Positions 37,082 through 46,354 of a stretch of DNA of 64,000 nucleotides are shown here, piece after piece. The position numbers and the translations under genes were made by a program. The stretch spans positions 2,852,001 through 2,916,000 of the forward strand of contig NZ_LT906473.1 of the NCBI RefSeq assembly GCF_900187295.1, in the 5' to 3' direction. The notes under the pieces were generated by a model that was given only the letters and a program-made list of their open reading frames with translations, searched no databases and was not told where the DNA came from. The stretch's first letter is position 1. Each line of letters opens with the position of its first letter. The stretch is from Corynebacterium cystitidis. GTDB taxonomy: Bacteria > Actinomycetota > Actinomycetes > Mycobacteriales > Mycobacteriaceae.

Positions 37082-38950
37082 ATGGCACAACCAGCCCAAA
37101 AACAGTCCTTGACCATCATGATCGCCGCCGCGTTGGCAGCATTTATTGCAACGTTTAACGAGACTTTCCTGAACGTCGGCTTCACCCCAATGATGGCCGA
37201 CTTCGGAGTTGACGTTTCTACCATCCAGTGGCTTGCCACCGCCTACATGCTGGGCGCGGCGGTGATGACACCGACAGCTGGGTTCTTCATGCGGAGCTTT
37301 GGCACTAAGCCACTGTTCCTGGCTACCACATCAACGCTGATCATCGGTGGCATTATTACTGCCTTGGCGCCAAATTTTGGGGTGATGCTGGTCGGTCGCA
37401 TTTTCCAGTCCATCGGTACGGGCCTGCTGGTGCCGATTGGCATGATGATCGCCTTAACAGTGGCACCGCGTCCGAAGCTGGGCACCTTCATGGGCATCAT
37501 GGGGGCGATGACCACCCTCGGCCCTTCGGTGGCCATCTTGGTGTCTGGGGTGATTCTTGAATTCGCGCACTGGCGCGCTCTGTGCTGGTCCTTTACGGGC
37601 CTGGCAGTGGTGGTATTCATCATTGGCTTGTTCACGGTGTACAACATTTCCGAGAATGCGCGGGCTCGCCTGGACATGACATCGGTGATCCTGGTGGCCA
37701 TCGCCCTGATTGGCCTATTGTACGGAATCTCGACGATCTTCGGCCCGGCCAAGCTTGTGGCGACCATCGCGTTCGTTGTGGGGCTGATGGCTCTGTGGCT
37801 GTTTGTCAAGCGCCAGAACAATCTGGATGATCCGTTGATTAACCTCGCCCCACTGCGTATTTACCCGTTCACCGCCGGCGTACTGATCAATATTGTGGCG
37901 CTAATCATCGTCTTTGCGATGAACATCCTAGTGCCTACCCACCTGCAGTCGGTCCACGGCACTACAGGTTTGCAGGCGTCGCTCGTGCTGTTCCCGGCGA
38001 TCCTTTTGGCTGTCGTCTTCGGCCCGGTCGCTGGACAGATTTATGACAAGCAAGGTGCGAAGCATCTCCTACCGGTCGGTATGGCGCTCATGGCGGTATT
38101 CTCTGTAGCTACCGCCTGGGCAATGGGCGGCAGCACGTTATGGCTGATTACTGTGCTTTACATGCCGGCGATTGTCGGCTCTGCAATGACGATCGGTCCT
38201 GTCCAGTCCTTCGCCCTTTCGACCTTGCCACGTGAACTCAATCCGCATGGCGTGACTATTTTCTCCACCTCGTTCCAGATCGCGGGTTGTATCGGTGTTG
38301 CGTTGTCTACTGGCATTTATGGCGCGGTGATCGCTTCTGGAGGTGGCACTGATGAGGCTGCGAACAATGGCATGCTGTGGGTGGGCATTGTACTGTTCGT
38401 TATGGCTGTCATCGCTACCGTGCTGGGGTGGACTGGGACTCGTGCGACTGTTGCTTCCCCGACCGTCGACGATTCGGCGGACGAGGTTGCAGATACTCTG
38501 GTGTCCACGCTGATGAAGAGAGATATTTACCACCTGCACCCCAATGACACGATCCGTCAAGCGTTGCACCTTTTCGTCGATAAGCGAATTTCTGGTGTGC
38601 CACTTATCGAGGACGGTCGCCTGGCAGGATTCGTTTCTGACGGCGATGTGCTCAACGCAATCGGAGATTCCGTCCCCGCGTTCACCACACCATATGCACT
38701 GTTAGTTCACAATGATTCGGAGGAGTTTGAAACCGACGTTGCGCGGGTTTTGGAGGCTCGCGTATCGACGATTGCCACCCCGAACGTGATCACTGTAAAT
38801 GTGCACGATGATCTTGGGCAGATCTCGACAGTTCTCGCCGAGAAGCATCTGAAGAAGGCGCCCGTGGTCAACGATCACGGAAGTGTCGTGGGTATCATCA
38901 ACCGTTCCGATATCAACCGCTACTTGGTCACCACCTACGTGGTTGCCTAA
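37082..38950 (+). CDS. DHA2-type MFS transporter fused to tandem CBS domains
   Basis: 622 aa. Residues ~1-460 form a 14-TM MFS exporter (AALAAFIATFNETFLNVGFT; motif C region LGPSVAILVSGVILEFAHWR; IQWLATAYMLGAAVMTPTAG). Residues ~470-622 form two CBS motifs (TLMKRDIYHLHPNDTIRQAL, LIEDGRLAGFVSDGDVLNAI, then VITVNVHDDLGQISTVLAEK, VVNDHGSVVGIINRSDINRY). CBS pairs normally bind adenine nucleotides, so transport may be gated by energy status or a nucleotide. The substrate is unknown. The gene is unbroken and the fusion is in frame. Confidence 0.92.
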   Translation: MAQPAQKQSLTIMIAAALAAFIATFNETFLNVGFTPMMADFGVDVSTIQWLATAYMLGAAVMTPTAGFFMRSFGTKPLFLATTSTLIIGGIITALAPNFGVMLVGRIFQSIGTGLLVPIGMMIALTVAPRPKLGTFMGIMGAMTTLGPSVAILVSGVILEFAHWRALCWSFTGLAVVVFIIGLFTVYNISENARARLDMTSVILVAIALIGLLYGISTIFGPAKLVATIAFVVGLMALWLFVKRQNNLDDPLINLAPLRIYPFTAGVLINIVALIIVFAMNILVPTHLQSVHGTTGLQASLVLFPAILLAVVFGPVAGQIYDKQGAKHLLPVGMALMAVFSVATAWAMGGSTLWLITVLYMPAIVGSAMTIGPVQSFALSTLPRELNPHGVTIFSTSFQIAGCIGVALSTGIYGAVIASGGGTDEAANNGMLWVGIVLFVMAVIATVLGWTGTRATVASPTVDDSADEVADTLVSTLMKRDIYHLHPNDTIRQALHLFVDKRISGVPLIEDGRLAGFVSDGDVLNAIGDSVPAFTTPYALLVHNDSEEFETDVARVLEARVSTIATPNVITVNVHDDLGQISTVLAEKHLKKAPVVNDHGSVVGIINRSDINRYLVTTYVVA

Positions 38951-39252
38951 GCTTGCAGCTTTCTGGAAGGAGCGGTTTCGCGGGGTTAAGTTTGTTTACC
39001 GTAAAGAAACCTGGCAAGGTTGGCGTCAGCAGTCATGTTCCTAGACGGGGTAGGCTTTGGGGGTGATTCCTTGCATCTTTTATAGTCAAGGTTGTGGAAC
39101 TGCCCTGCCGGTTACGGCACAGCGGTTCGGGCCCCGACGATTGCTGCTGGCACTCGGGGTCCATTTTATTCTTAAGGGTTAAATTCATACACTGCAGTAC
39201 TATCTGCTAAAACCTGCTTAAAACACTCATGGTGAGCGTTTTCTTCAGCGCT
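38951..39252. other. Intergenic region with a hairpin; possible small RNA
   Basis: No gene. TTTATA near 39080 could be a -10, and the stem gggccccga / tcggggtcc (39130-39159) followed by attttatt could terminate a short transcript of about 75 nt. It may simply be the end of the MFS-CBS mRNA. Confidence 0.4.
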
Positions 39253-40497
39253 TTAGCGCATCGAGTTGAACAGCTCCTCGGCGGCGTATTCGTCCCAGAG
39301 CACCACGTTGCCCACGGACGTGTCCATGAAGCCACCGACCGGGACGGTCTCAGCGCGCACCCCGCCCGCCATGGCCAGCGCCATGCGCCCTAGGTGCCAG
39401 AGGTGGTCGCCTTCACCGACGATGAGCATGCCGGTGCCGCTGAAGAGCAGTGAGGTCATGCGGATCGGGTTGAGGAATGTCACAGGTGACGTGAGCTTGC
39501 CGACGAGCGCCCCGAAGAACTGGCGTTGTCGCGCGACGCGATCGATATCCCCTTGGGCGGTGGCGCGGGTGCGCACATAACCTAGCGCGGTGGCGCCGTC
39601 TAAGTTTTGGCAGCCGGGCTGCACATCCAGCGCGGCCAGTGGATCAAAGATCGGCTCCTCTACACAGATTTCTACCCCGCCGATGGCGTCGACGATGCCT
39701 GCAAGTCCACCCATGCCGATTTCCATGTAGTGGTCGATCCGCAGGCCGGTTTCTTGCTCCACGGTGGTGGACAGGAGTTTCGGCCCGCCGTAGGCAAAAG
39801 CGGCGTTGATCTTGTCTTCGCCGTAGCCGGGGATGGTCACCAGAGAGTCCCGAGGGATACTCACCAACGTGGCCTCGCCCACGGTGGGAATGTGTAGCAC
39901 CATGATGGTGTCGGTGCGGCTCGGGCCCACTTCACCACCGGTGCCGAGGCGCGCTATGTCTTCCTCGCTTAAACCTTGGCGTGAGTCAGAACCCACCAGC
40001 AGCCAGTTTGTTCCGGAAGTATTGCCAACGGGTTGGTCGGGGAAGGCGTCGACACGCGTCAGGCGGGCGTCCGCCCACAGGCCCACCACAACAGCGAGCA
40101 CAAGCACGATAGCCAGCAGAGAGCTGCACCCAGAGAAGCAACCCCTCCGTGGTCGGCGGCGACGGCGGCGGGGCACGCGTGACGACGACCGACTTGGCCG
40201 CTCCGAGACCTGCAAGGGGACATCATGATGAGTAGATGCGTGGCGGCGTGGTTCATACGGTGCGTGGCGCGGCGCGTACTCTTGGCGTGGTTGCTGCCGG
40301 GGGCGTTCAGGTGGCAGCTGCTGCCGGGGACGTTCAGGTGGCAGCTGCTGCTGCCGGGGTTCCTGCTGCCGGGGTTCCTGCGGGCGCGGGCGGCGGCGCA
40401 CGGGCCGACCGTAGCGGTCGACCAGCGGTTGTCCGTCGCGACCAAGGACGTAGTTGTCGTTGTCGCGGGCATCGGATGAGCGGAAGTCCCTAGACAT
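39253..40497 (-). CDS. lcpB: LytR-CpsA-Psr (LCP) family cell-wall ligase
   Basis: 414 aa. The cytoplasmic N-terminus (~110 aa) is Pro/Arg/Gln-rich with a repeated PPERPRQQ unit and ends RVPRRRRRRPRRG. A TM helix follows (LLAIVLVLAVVVGLWADARL). The extracytoplasmic LCP domain contains NWLLVGSDSRQG, the Arg/Asp motif SRTDTIMVLHI, LVSIPRDSLVTIPGYG and ALGYVRTRATAQGDIDRVAR. LCP proteins attach arabinogalactan or similar polymers to peptidoglycan from polyprenyl-phosphate carriers. The position next to pheA fits C. glutamicum lcpB. It probably shares a transcript with the CPBP gene. Confidence 0.88.
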   Translation of the reverse strand: MSRDFRSSDARDNDNYVLGRDGQPLVDRYGRPVRRRPRPQEPRQQEPRQQQLPPERPRQQLPPERPRQQPRQEYAPRHAPYEPRRHASTHHDVPLQVSERPSRSSSRVPRRRRRRPRRGCFSGCSSLLAIVLVLAVVVGLWADARLTRVDAFPDQPVGNTSGTNWLLVGSDSRQGLSEEDIARLGTGGEVGPSRTDTIMVLHIPTVGEATLVSIPRDSLVTIPGYGEDKINAAFAYGGPKLLSTTVEQETGLRIDHYMEIGMGGLAGIVDAIGGVEICVEEPIFDPLAALDVQPGCQNLDGATALGYVRTRATAQGDIDRVARQRQFFGALVGKLTSPVTFLNPIRMTSLLFSGTGMLIVGEGDHLWHLGRMALAMAGGVRAETVPVGGFMDTSVGNVVLWDEYAAEELFNSMR

Positions 40498-40523
40498 GGT
40501 AATTATCGTAGCGCTAATCCGCG

Positions 40524-41231
40524 CTACAACCCTAGCCAGCTGAGATCAAGCAGTAGATATCCGACAAACGCCACGGCGTCGATGAGGAAGTGTGCGATGA
40601 TCAGTGGCCAAACGCGCCCAGTGCGGTGATAAAAGTAGCCGTACACCACACCCATGACGATATTGCCAAAGCCGGCCGAAACGCCCTGGTAGAGGTGGTA
40701 GGAGCCGCGCAGTAGGCTGGAGGCGCCGATAGCGGCCCACGCCGGCCACCGCAGTTGTTTCAGCCTGCTGATCAGCCACATCACAACCACGACTTCTTCG
40801 CCGAAGGCGTTGGCGGCACTCCACACCAGAAGCAGAGGGATCTCCACGCCGTCGGTGGTGGGCACTACCTCTTTGCTCAAACCCAGCTGTAATGCTGCAA
40901 CGTACAGGCCTAAGCCAGGAATACCGATCACCGCGGTCAGCACGCATGCCCACCCGACGTCGCCCAAGCGTGGGCGTGGCAGCCCGGTGCCCAGCAGGAA
41001 CAGTGCCAATCCGCCCCACGCGAAAAGGGTGGCGGCGCTGGCCAGCTGCAGCCCAACATCAAGCCATGCCATCTGGCTGGCGGAATCATTGAGCACCACT
41101 TGTTGGTCATTGAGTGCCTCTGGGGCGGCGAGCGCGCCGATCAGCCGGAGCACCGACCGCAGCCCGCTCATGCCAAAGGTGATGGTGAGAACCAAAAGGA
41201 TCTCGATGGAAATGCGCTTCACCTGCACCAC
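40524..41231 (-). CDS. CPBP-family intramembrane glutamic endopeptidase
   Basis: About 235 aa; several GTG codons (41231, 41228, 41222) could start it. Six or so TM helices. The Abi/CPBP motifs are present: motif 1 NAFGEEVVVVMWL (EE pair), motif 2 LRGSYHLYQG (His) and motif 3 IIAHFLIDAVAF (His). The usual R of EExxxR is replaced by W. Such proteases handle prenylated or signal peptides, or give bacteriocin self-protection. Divergent to pheA with only 26 bp between starts; lcpB follows. Confidence 0.85.
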   Translation of the reverse strand: MVQVKRISIEILLVLTITFGMSGLRSVLRLIGALAAPEALNDQQVVLNDSASQMAWLDVGLQLASAATLFAWGGLALFLLGTGLPRPRLGDVGWACVLTAVIGIPGLGLYVAALQLGLSKEVVPTTDGVEIPLLLVWSAANAFGEEVVVVMWLISRLKQLRWPAWAAIGASSLLRGSYHLYQGVSAGFGNIVMGVVYGYFYHRTGRVWPLIIAHFLIDAVAFVGYLLLDLSWLGL

Positions 41232-41257
41232 TGTAGGTGCACTGTAGGCTGGAGCGC

Positions 41258-42187
41258 ATGACTACTGTTGCTTTCCTTGGCCCCGCTGGCACGTTTACTG
41301 AAGAGGCGCTGTGGAAGTTCCAGGAACGTGGAGCATTTGGCTCCGGAGAGATTGAACTTTTGCCGGTGGATTCGCCGTCGGCTGCACTAAGCGCGGTGCG
41401 TGCCGACGCTGCCGACTGGGCTGTGGTGGCCATCGAGAACTCGGTTGATGGTGCGGTGACTTCAACCACCGATGCTCTGATTGAGGCGCCGGGCGTGCAG
41501 ATTTTCCATGAGTTGGAGCTGCCTATCAGTTTCGCCATCATGACGCGTCCTGGCACCACCTTGAAGGAGGCGCAGGTGTTCTCCACACACCCTGTGGCGC
41601 AGCGTCAGGTGCGCGACTGGGTGAAGAACAACATGCCGCACGTGACCTATACGGGTGCGACCTCGAACGCGGTGGCGGCCCAGGCGGTGGCGGAGGGGAA
41701 GGCGGATGTGGCGGCGGCACCGCTGCGCGCGGCGAACCTGTTCGGGTTGGAGGTGCATGCTGAAGGAATTGCGGATCTGGCCACGGCACACACTCGTTTT
41801 ATTGTGGTTGGCCGCGTTGACAAGCCAACTGCGCGCACCGGCAATGATCGCTCTTTCGTTGTTTTCGACCTTCCCAATGAGCCCGGCACGCTGGTGGGCG
41901 CTTTGCAGGAGTTCGCGTACCGCGGGGTGAATATGTCGCGCATTGAGTCTCGCCCAACAAGAAAGGAGGCTAGGACATATAATTTCTATGTCGACTTGGT
42001 GGGACATATTGACGATGCGCCACTAGCAGAGGCACTGCGGAACCTGTGGCTGCGTGCCAACACGCTGACCTTTTTAGGGTCTTGGCCAGCCGCGTCCGGT
42101 GAGGCGCGTGAGGGTTCGCTTATCGACGACCAGGCCCGCCTTGAAGAAGCTGCTGATTGGGTCAGGAAGGCCCGGGAAGGACACTAA
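41258..42187 (+). CDS. pheA: Prephenate dehydratase
   Basis: 309 aa from ATG 41258 (MTTVAFLGPAGTFTEEALWK). Converts prephenate to phenylpyruvate in phenylalanine synthesis. The PDT catalytic domain shows VVAIENSVDGAVTSTTDALI and the TRF motif (TAHTRFIVVG). A C-terminal ACT domain (FDLPNEPGTLVGALQEFAYR, NMSRIESRPT) gives Phe feedback control; the ESRP motif is kept. No chorismate mutase domain, as usual in actinobacteria. The next gene begins right after the stop. Confidence 0.96.
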   Translation: MTTVAFLGPAGTFTEEALWKFQERGAFGSGEIELLPVDSPSAALSAVRADAADWAVVAIENSVDGAVTSTTDALIEAPGVQIFHELELPISFAIMTRPGTTLKEAQVFSTHPVAQRQVRDWVKNNMPHVTYTGATSNAVAAQAVAEGKADVAAAPLRAANLFGLEVHAEGIADLATAHTRFIVVGRVDKPTARTGNDRSFVVFDLPNEPGTLVGALQEFAYRGVNMSRIESRPTRKEARTYNFYVDLVGHIDDAPLAEALRNLWLRANTLTFLGSWPAASGEAREGSLIDDQARLEEAADWVRKAREGH

Positions 42188-42787
42188 ATGCTGATCCTGT
42201 TGCGCCACGGGCAAACTACATCGAATGTGGGCCGTGCGCTCGATACCGCACTGCCAGGCGCGCCCCTGACGGAGCTCGGGCAGCAGCAGGCACGCGAGGT
42301 GGGCCCGGAGCTGATGGACCTTTACAACCCAGAGCTGGTAGTCACCTCTGAGGCGCTACGTGCCCGGCAGACCGGCCAGCTGGCCTTTGGGTCGCATTTC
42401 GACGACATCCCCGCCGTTGCCGGTCTGCAAGAGATCACCGCAGGCGACCACGAAATGTTGAACACTCCAGAAGCGCACGAGGCCTACCACGGCACTGTCC
42501 ACTCCTGGTTTGGTGGAGATTCTGATGTGGCGATTCCCGGTGGCGAAGACGCGCACCAGTTCTTGGATCGTTACCGTGGTGGCGTTGCCGAGGCGCTGCG
42601 CGGGGGCCACGGCTCGGCGGTGGTGGTCTCGCACGGCGCAGCAATCCGCATGTTCGCGGTGCGTGCCGCTGGTATTGACCCGCAATTCGCTGTGCACAAT
42701 CCGCTGCCCAATTGTCGCTTTGTGGTGCTTCACCCCACAGCTACCTTCGGCCAGTGGGAGCTGGTGCGCTGGGGCGACCACAGCTAG
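42188..42787 (+). CDS. Histidine phosphatase family protein
   Basis: 199 aa, ATG directly abutting the pheA stop. The RHG motif LILLRHGQTTSN holds the phospho-accepting His. The second His is in VVVSHGAAIRMF, and Glu/Arg residues sit in VVTSEALRARQTGQLAF. A phosphoglycerate-mutase-like phosphatase; the true substrate is unknown. Also follows pheA in C. glutamicum. Confidence 0.9.
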   Translation: MLILLRHGQTTSNVGRALDTALPGAPLTELGQQQAREVGPELMDLYNPELVVTSEALRARQTGQLAFGSHFDDIPAVAGLQEITAGDHEMLNTPEAHEAYHGTVHSWFGGDSDVAIPGGEDAHQFLDRYRGGVAEALRGGHGSAVVVSHGAAIRMFAVRAAGIDPQFAVHNPLPNCRFVVLHPTATFGQWELVRWGDHS

Positions 42788-42805
42788 TCGCGCCTAGCCA
42801 TAGTC

Positions 42806-43153
42806 CTAGCCGTAGCCGAGGCGGTGCAGGTCATCTTCTTCAAGCCCGAAGTAGTGGCCCACCTCATGCAGTACGGTTACGCGGACTTGGTGGCGCAGTT
42901 CGTCCACGTCGCCAGAGATTCGTTCGAGGGGCTCTTTGTAGATGAATATTGTGTCAGGCAAGAAACCGGCGTGGTTGGACAGTCTCTCGGGTAGCGGCAC
43001 CCCTTCGAAAAGCCCCAGCAGATTCGGATTGTCCTCGTGGCGGAGCCTGGCTAGTACGACGACGTTGCGCATGCGCTCGGCGAACGCGTCGGGCAGTTCG
43101 TCGAGGGCGTCGTCGATGAGTGATTCAAAAAACTCGTCGCTGACTGGGGTCAC
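42806..43153 (-). CDS. Minimal zinc metallopeptidase (Zincin_1 / MPN-like)
   Basis: 115 aa. The zinc site TVLHEVGHYFGLEEDDL supplies HExxH plus a downstream acid. The N-terminal part (FFESLIDDALDELPDAFAER) and DTIFIYKEPLERI match the small metallopeptidase family widespread in actinobacteria. Function unknown. The start overlaps the stop of the septum-formation gene by 4 bp, so the two are coupled. Confidence 0.9.
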   Translation of the reverse strand: MTPVSDEFFESLIDDALDELPDAFAERMRNVVVLARLRHEDNPNLLGLFEGVPLPERLSNHAGFLPDTIFIYKEPLERISGDVDELRHQVRVTVLHEVGHYFGLEEDDLHRLGYG

Positions 43154-44217
43154 GGCGCTGGCCTTTCAGCAGGAGGAGGCGATTTGATTGGGTCGCGTGG
43201 TGGCTGCTCTGCCGGTGGTTCGCCATCGATGGTGAAGCCGTCGCGCCCGTTAGTAGCTGTGCCCTTCAGGGTGGAGAATCCCCCCTCCTCGTTGGCGTGG
43301 ACCAGGCTGCAGTTTACTGATCGAGAACCGCCATCCCAGCTGGCTGCAGGCAGAGTGCCCCAGTAGGGCTGGAGTGTGGACTGGTAAAGTTGCTCCTCGC
43401 CGCCCAGGTAGTCCATGGCGGCCTGCGTGCACACATTTTTTAAGTGCTCGTCTTGCTCTTCCGAGGCGGGGGTGCGATCAGGGAAGACAGGGGTGAGGTT
43501 CTCGATGTGAGTGGCCTCCAGCTGATGGTCCTCAGCGCAATCGACGATGTGGAGCACATTCGAGCTGTCCACCTTCAAACATTGCCCTGGTTCTGCCACC
43601 CGTGCCTGATCTTGTTCGGCAGCACGGCCTTCAGTGAGCTGGGGCTTGCCTTTTTCATCGGTGACTTGCAGGCCGCACAGCATGGTGCGGTCGCCACGTT
43701 CCCAGGCTTCCGCCGGGGGCAAAATGGGGGCGATCGAGTACTTACCTAACGGGTCGAAACGACCATCGAGGTAGCGGATGGTGGGAGTGTGGCACAGCTC
43801 TTCGCGCAGCTGGGCCTGGCGCGTCTGGCTGGGCATCTTTGCATCGGCGCCGAACTCGCTGGTGGGGTAGGTGGCAAGATCTTCGCGCACGGAGACCTCA
43901 AAACGGTGGGCGCCGTCGCAGCTGGTCTGCTCAAAGTTTGTGACTTTGCCGTTCGCGTCTACTTCCCAGGTCAGGCACGCGCCCTGGTTCGCAGTGGTGA
44001 ACGGCGCGATGAGTCCTGGCGTCGTGGTGCTGTCAGCACCGTTGCCGGCGTTCGCCTTGCTACTACTGTTTTGGCTTCCGTCGGTGTGGTTCTGAGCCTG
44101 CGCACCGTTGCGGTCTGCGACCGTTGCGTAAGATCCTGCGCCGACGACGCCGACGAGTATGGCAAAAAGCAGGCCTGAGATGCCGGCCCGTGAACGCCAA
44201 ATGGAAGAAGTAGCCAT
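43150..44217 (-). CDS. Septum formation family membrane protein
   Basis: 355 aa. One N-terminal TM helix (AGISGLLFAILVGVVGAGSY) is followed by an Asn/Ser-rich linker, then two extracytoplasmic septum-formation-type domains with paired cysteines (GACLTWEVDANGKVTNFEQT with TSCDGAHRFE; GQCLKVDSSNVLHIVDCAED with HQLEATHIE). The Pro-rich C-terminal tail ends PPPAERPAP. The family is linked to cell division by annotation only. Translationally coupled to the downstream metallopeptidase. Confidence 0.85.
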   Translation of the reverse strand: MATSSIWRSRAGISGLLFAILVGVVGAGSYATVADRNGAQAQNHTDGSQNSSSKANAGNGADSTTTPGLIAPFTTANQGACLTWEVDANGKVTNFEQTSCDGAHRFEVSVREDLATYPTSEFGADAKMPSQTRQAQLREELCHTPTIRYLDGRFDPLGKYSIAPILPPAEAWERGDRTMLCGLQVTDEKGKPQLTEGRAAEQDQARVAEPGQCLKVDSSNVLHIVDCAEDHQLEATHIENLTPVFPDRTPASEEQDEHLKNVCTQAAMDYLGGEEQLYQSTLQPYWGTLPAASWDGGSRSVNCSLVHANEEGGFSTLKGTATNGRDGFTIDGEPPAEQPPRDPIKSPPPAERPAP

Positions 44218-44226
44218 GATTCAACC

Positions 44227-44979
44227 CTACTCAAGCGCGAGCTCCACGCGAGTATTGAGGCGATACCGATCAGTGCGGTACACCGAGGAACACAGCTCCA
44301 CGGGGTGTTCGTCGGAACGCGCGAAGCGCACAATGTGTAACAGGGGACTGCCTGGCAAAACATCGAGCAGGGTGGCTGATTGGTCGTCGGCGGCCACCGC
44401 GGTGACTGTCTGGTCTGCCTCAGTGACGGGCAGGCCGTAGTTTTCTTCCAGCAGTGTGTAGACGGAATTGTAGACGTCGTTTTCTAGCAGGTCGGGTGTG
44501 AGTTCGCCGTTGTACCAGGCGTCATCGATGGCGTAGGGTTCGCCGTCGCCAAGGCGGAGGCGGCGCAGGTGGATATGCTCGCGGGTGCTGTCGGTGTTGA
44601 AGAAGGTGGTTACCTCCTGTGGTGCCGGTGCGCGGGCGGAGAGTAGGATTTTGGACGAAGCCTGTACTTTTTGGGCCCGCATCTCGTCGGAAAAAGAGGC
44701 GAGCTGCATTTTGCTCACCAGGGGGTTCGGGGAGACGAAGGTGCCCTTTCCCCGCACTCGGCGCAACGTACCTGCGGCGACGAGGTCACCAATCGCGCGA
44801 CGTACCGTAATGCGCGAGACCCCATACGTTTCTTCTAGGACGCGTTCGCCCGGCAGTAGGTCGCCGGGACCAAGCTGGTTAGTGCATAGTTCCTCGAGGA
44901 TTGCGCGGAGTTGGGCATGCTTAGGAACGGGGCCACTGGTGATGGCCTGGTGTGGTAGTTCAGTGCTTGCGCGATCCAT
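44227..44979 (-). CDS. farR: GntR/HutC-family regulator FarR-like
   Basis: 250 aa; ATG 44979 (or 44988). The N-terminal GntR wHTH (HAQLRAILEELCTNQLGPGD, VSRITVRRAIGDLVAAGTLR) is followed by a UTRA effector domain (LRLGDGEPYAIDDAWYNGEL, ELCSSVYRTDRYRLNTRVEL). The location opposite serS-plsC matches farR of C. glutamicum, whose product responds to fatty acyl derivatives and controls lysophosphatidate acyltransferase and other genes. A plsC-type gene lies two genes away here. Gene symbol by synteny plus recalled similarity. Confidence 0.78.
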   Translation of the reverse strand: MDRASTELPHQAITSGPVPKHAQLRAILEELCTNQLGPGDLLPGERVLEETYGVSRITVRRAIGDLVAAGTLRRVRGKGTFVSPNPLVSKMQLASFSDEMRAQKVQASSKILLSARAPAPQEVTTFFNTDSTREHIHLRRLRLGDGEPYAIDDAWYNGELTPDLLENDVYNSVYTLLEENYGLPVTEADQTVTAVAADDQSATLLDVLPGSPLLHIVRFARSDEHPVELCSSVYRTDRYRLNTRVELALE

Positions 44980-45093
44980 ACCTACCATCGTACTCCGCTG
45001 GTTATGACCACCTCAAGCGTTTGTATGACAGGTAGATAACGTTGGTGGGGGGCGCGCGGAAAACGCTGTCCGTTGTCGGTAGGGTTAAATACT

Positions 45094-46353
45094 GTGATTG
45101 ATCTGAAAATGCTCCGTGAGAATCCAGACCGCGTTCGTGAATCCCAGAAGAACCGCGGGGAGGACCCATCGCTTGTCGACGACCTCCTGGCTGCTGATGA
45201 AGCCCGCCGTGCTGCCATCGCCAAGGCCGATACCCTGCGTGGTGAGCAAAAAGCGTTTGGCAAGAAGATCGGGCAGGCAGCTCCTGAGGACCGTCCAGCG
45301 CTGCTGGAGGGCTCCAATGAGCTCAAGGCCAAGGTGAAAGAGGCCCAAGATGAGCAGAAGGCCGCCGAAGAGCGTGTGGTGGAGCTGCAGTACACAATCT
45401 CCAACGTTGTCGAGGGCGCTCCCGCCGGCGGCGAAGAAGACTTTGTTGTGCTGGAGCACATCGGCGAGATCCCCGAGTTCGACTTTGAGCCGAAAGATCA
45501 CCTGGAGTTGGGTGAGTCCTTAGGCATGATTGATATGGCCCGGGGCACCAAGGTAGGAGGTGCCCGCTTCTATTACCTCACCGGTGATGGGGCGTGGATG
45601 CAGCTGGCGATCATGCAGCTGGCAGCCGCCAAGGCGCGTGAGGCTGGTTTTCAGCTGATGATCCCGCCGGTTCTGGTGCGCCCAGAGATCATGCAGGGCA
45701 CCGGATTTTTAGGTGATCACTCGGATGAGATCTACTACCTTGAGCGCGATGACCTGTACTTGGTGGGCACCTCTGAGGTGGCCCTTGCCGGCTACCACCA
45801 AGACGAAATTATTGATCTGTCCGACGGCCCCATCCTGTACGCCGGCTGGTCTTCCTGCTTCCGCCGCGAGGCAGGCTCCTATGGCAAAGACACCCGTGGC
45901 ATTATCCGCGTGCACCAGTTCGACAAGTTGGAGATGTTTGTTTACTGCAAGCCTGAAGATGCAGAAGAGATGCACCAGAAACTGCTGCAATTGGAAAAAG
46001 ACATGCTCGCCGCAGTGGAAGTGCCCTACCGTGTGATCGATGTGGCTGGTGGCGACTTAGGTGCGTCCGCTGCCCGCAAGTTTGATACCGAGGCGTGGGT
46101 GCCCACCCAGAACACCTACCGTGAGCTGACGTCAACCTCGAACTGCACAACGTTCCAGGGCCGCAGGCTTAATACCCGCTACCGCGATAAAGAGGGCAAG
46201 ACCCAGATCGTCGCAACGCTCAACGGCACCCTGGCTACAACGCGCTGGCTGGTGGCTATCTTGGAAAATAATCAGCAGGCGGACGGCTCTGTGGTCGTGC
46301 CTGAGGCTTTGCGCCCACTGCTGGGTAAAGACGTGATCACTGCGGTTAAATAA
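45094..46353 (+). CDS. serS: Seryl-tRNA synthetase
   Basis: 419 aa from GTG 45094 ([20 protein letters not shown]). Charges tRNA-Ser with serine. The N-terminal coiled-coil arm ([20 protein letters not shown] to [15 protein letters not shown]) is followed by the class II catalytic core: motif 2 region [34 protein letters not shown], and motif 3 near [18 protein letters not shown]. Normal length. First gene of serS-plsC-HAD, with 1 bp and overlapping junctions. Confidence 0.97.
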   Translation: MIDLKMLRENPDRVRESQKNRGEDPSLVDDLLAADEARRAAIAKADTLRGEQKAFGKKIGQAAPEDRPALLEGSNELKAKVKEAQDEQKAAEERVVELQYTISNVVEGAPAGGEEDFVVLEHIGEIPEFDFEPKDHLELGESLGMIDMARGTKVGGARFYYLTGDGAWMQLAIMQLAAAKAREAGFQLMIPPVLVRPEIMQGTGFLGDHSDEIYYLERDDLYLVGTSEVALAGYHQDEIIDLSDGPILYAGWSSCFRREAGSYGKDTRGIIRVHQFDKLEMFVYCKPEDAEEMHQKLLQLEKDMLAAVEVPYRVIDVAGGDLGASAARKFDTEAWVPTQNTYRELTSTSNCTTFQGRRLNTRYRDKEGKTQIVATLNGTLATTRWLVAILENNQQADGSVVVPEALRPLLGKDVITAVK

Positions 46354-46354
46354 G

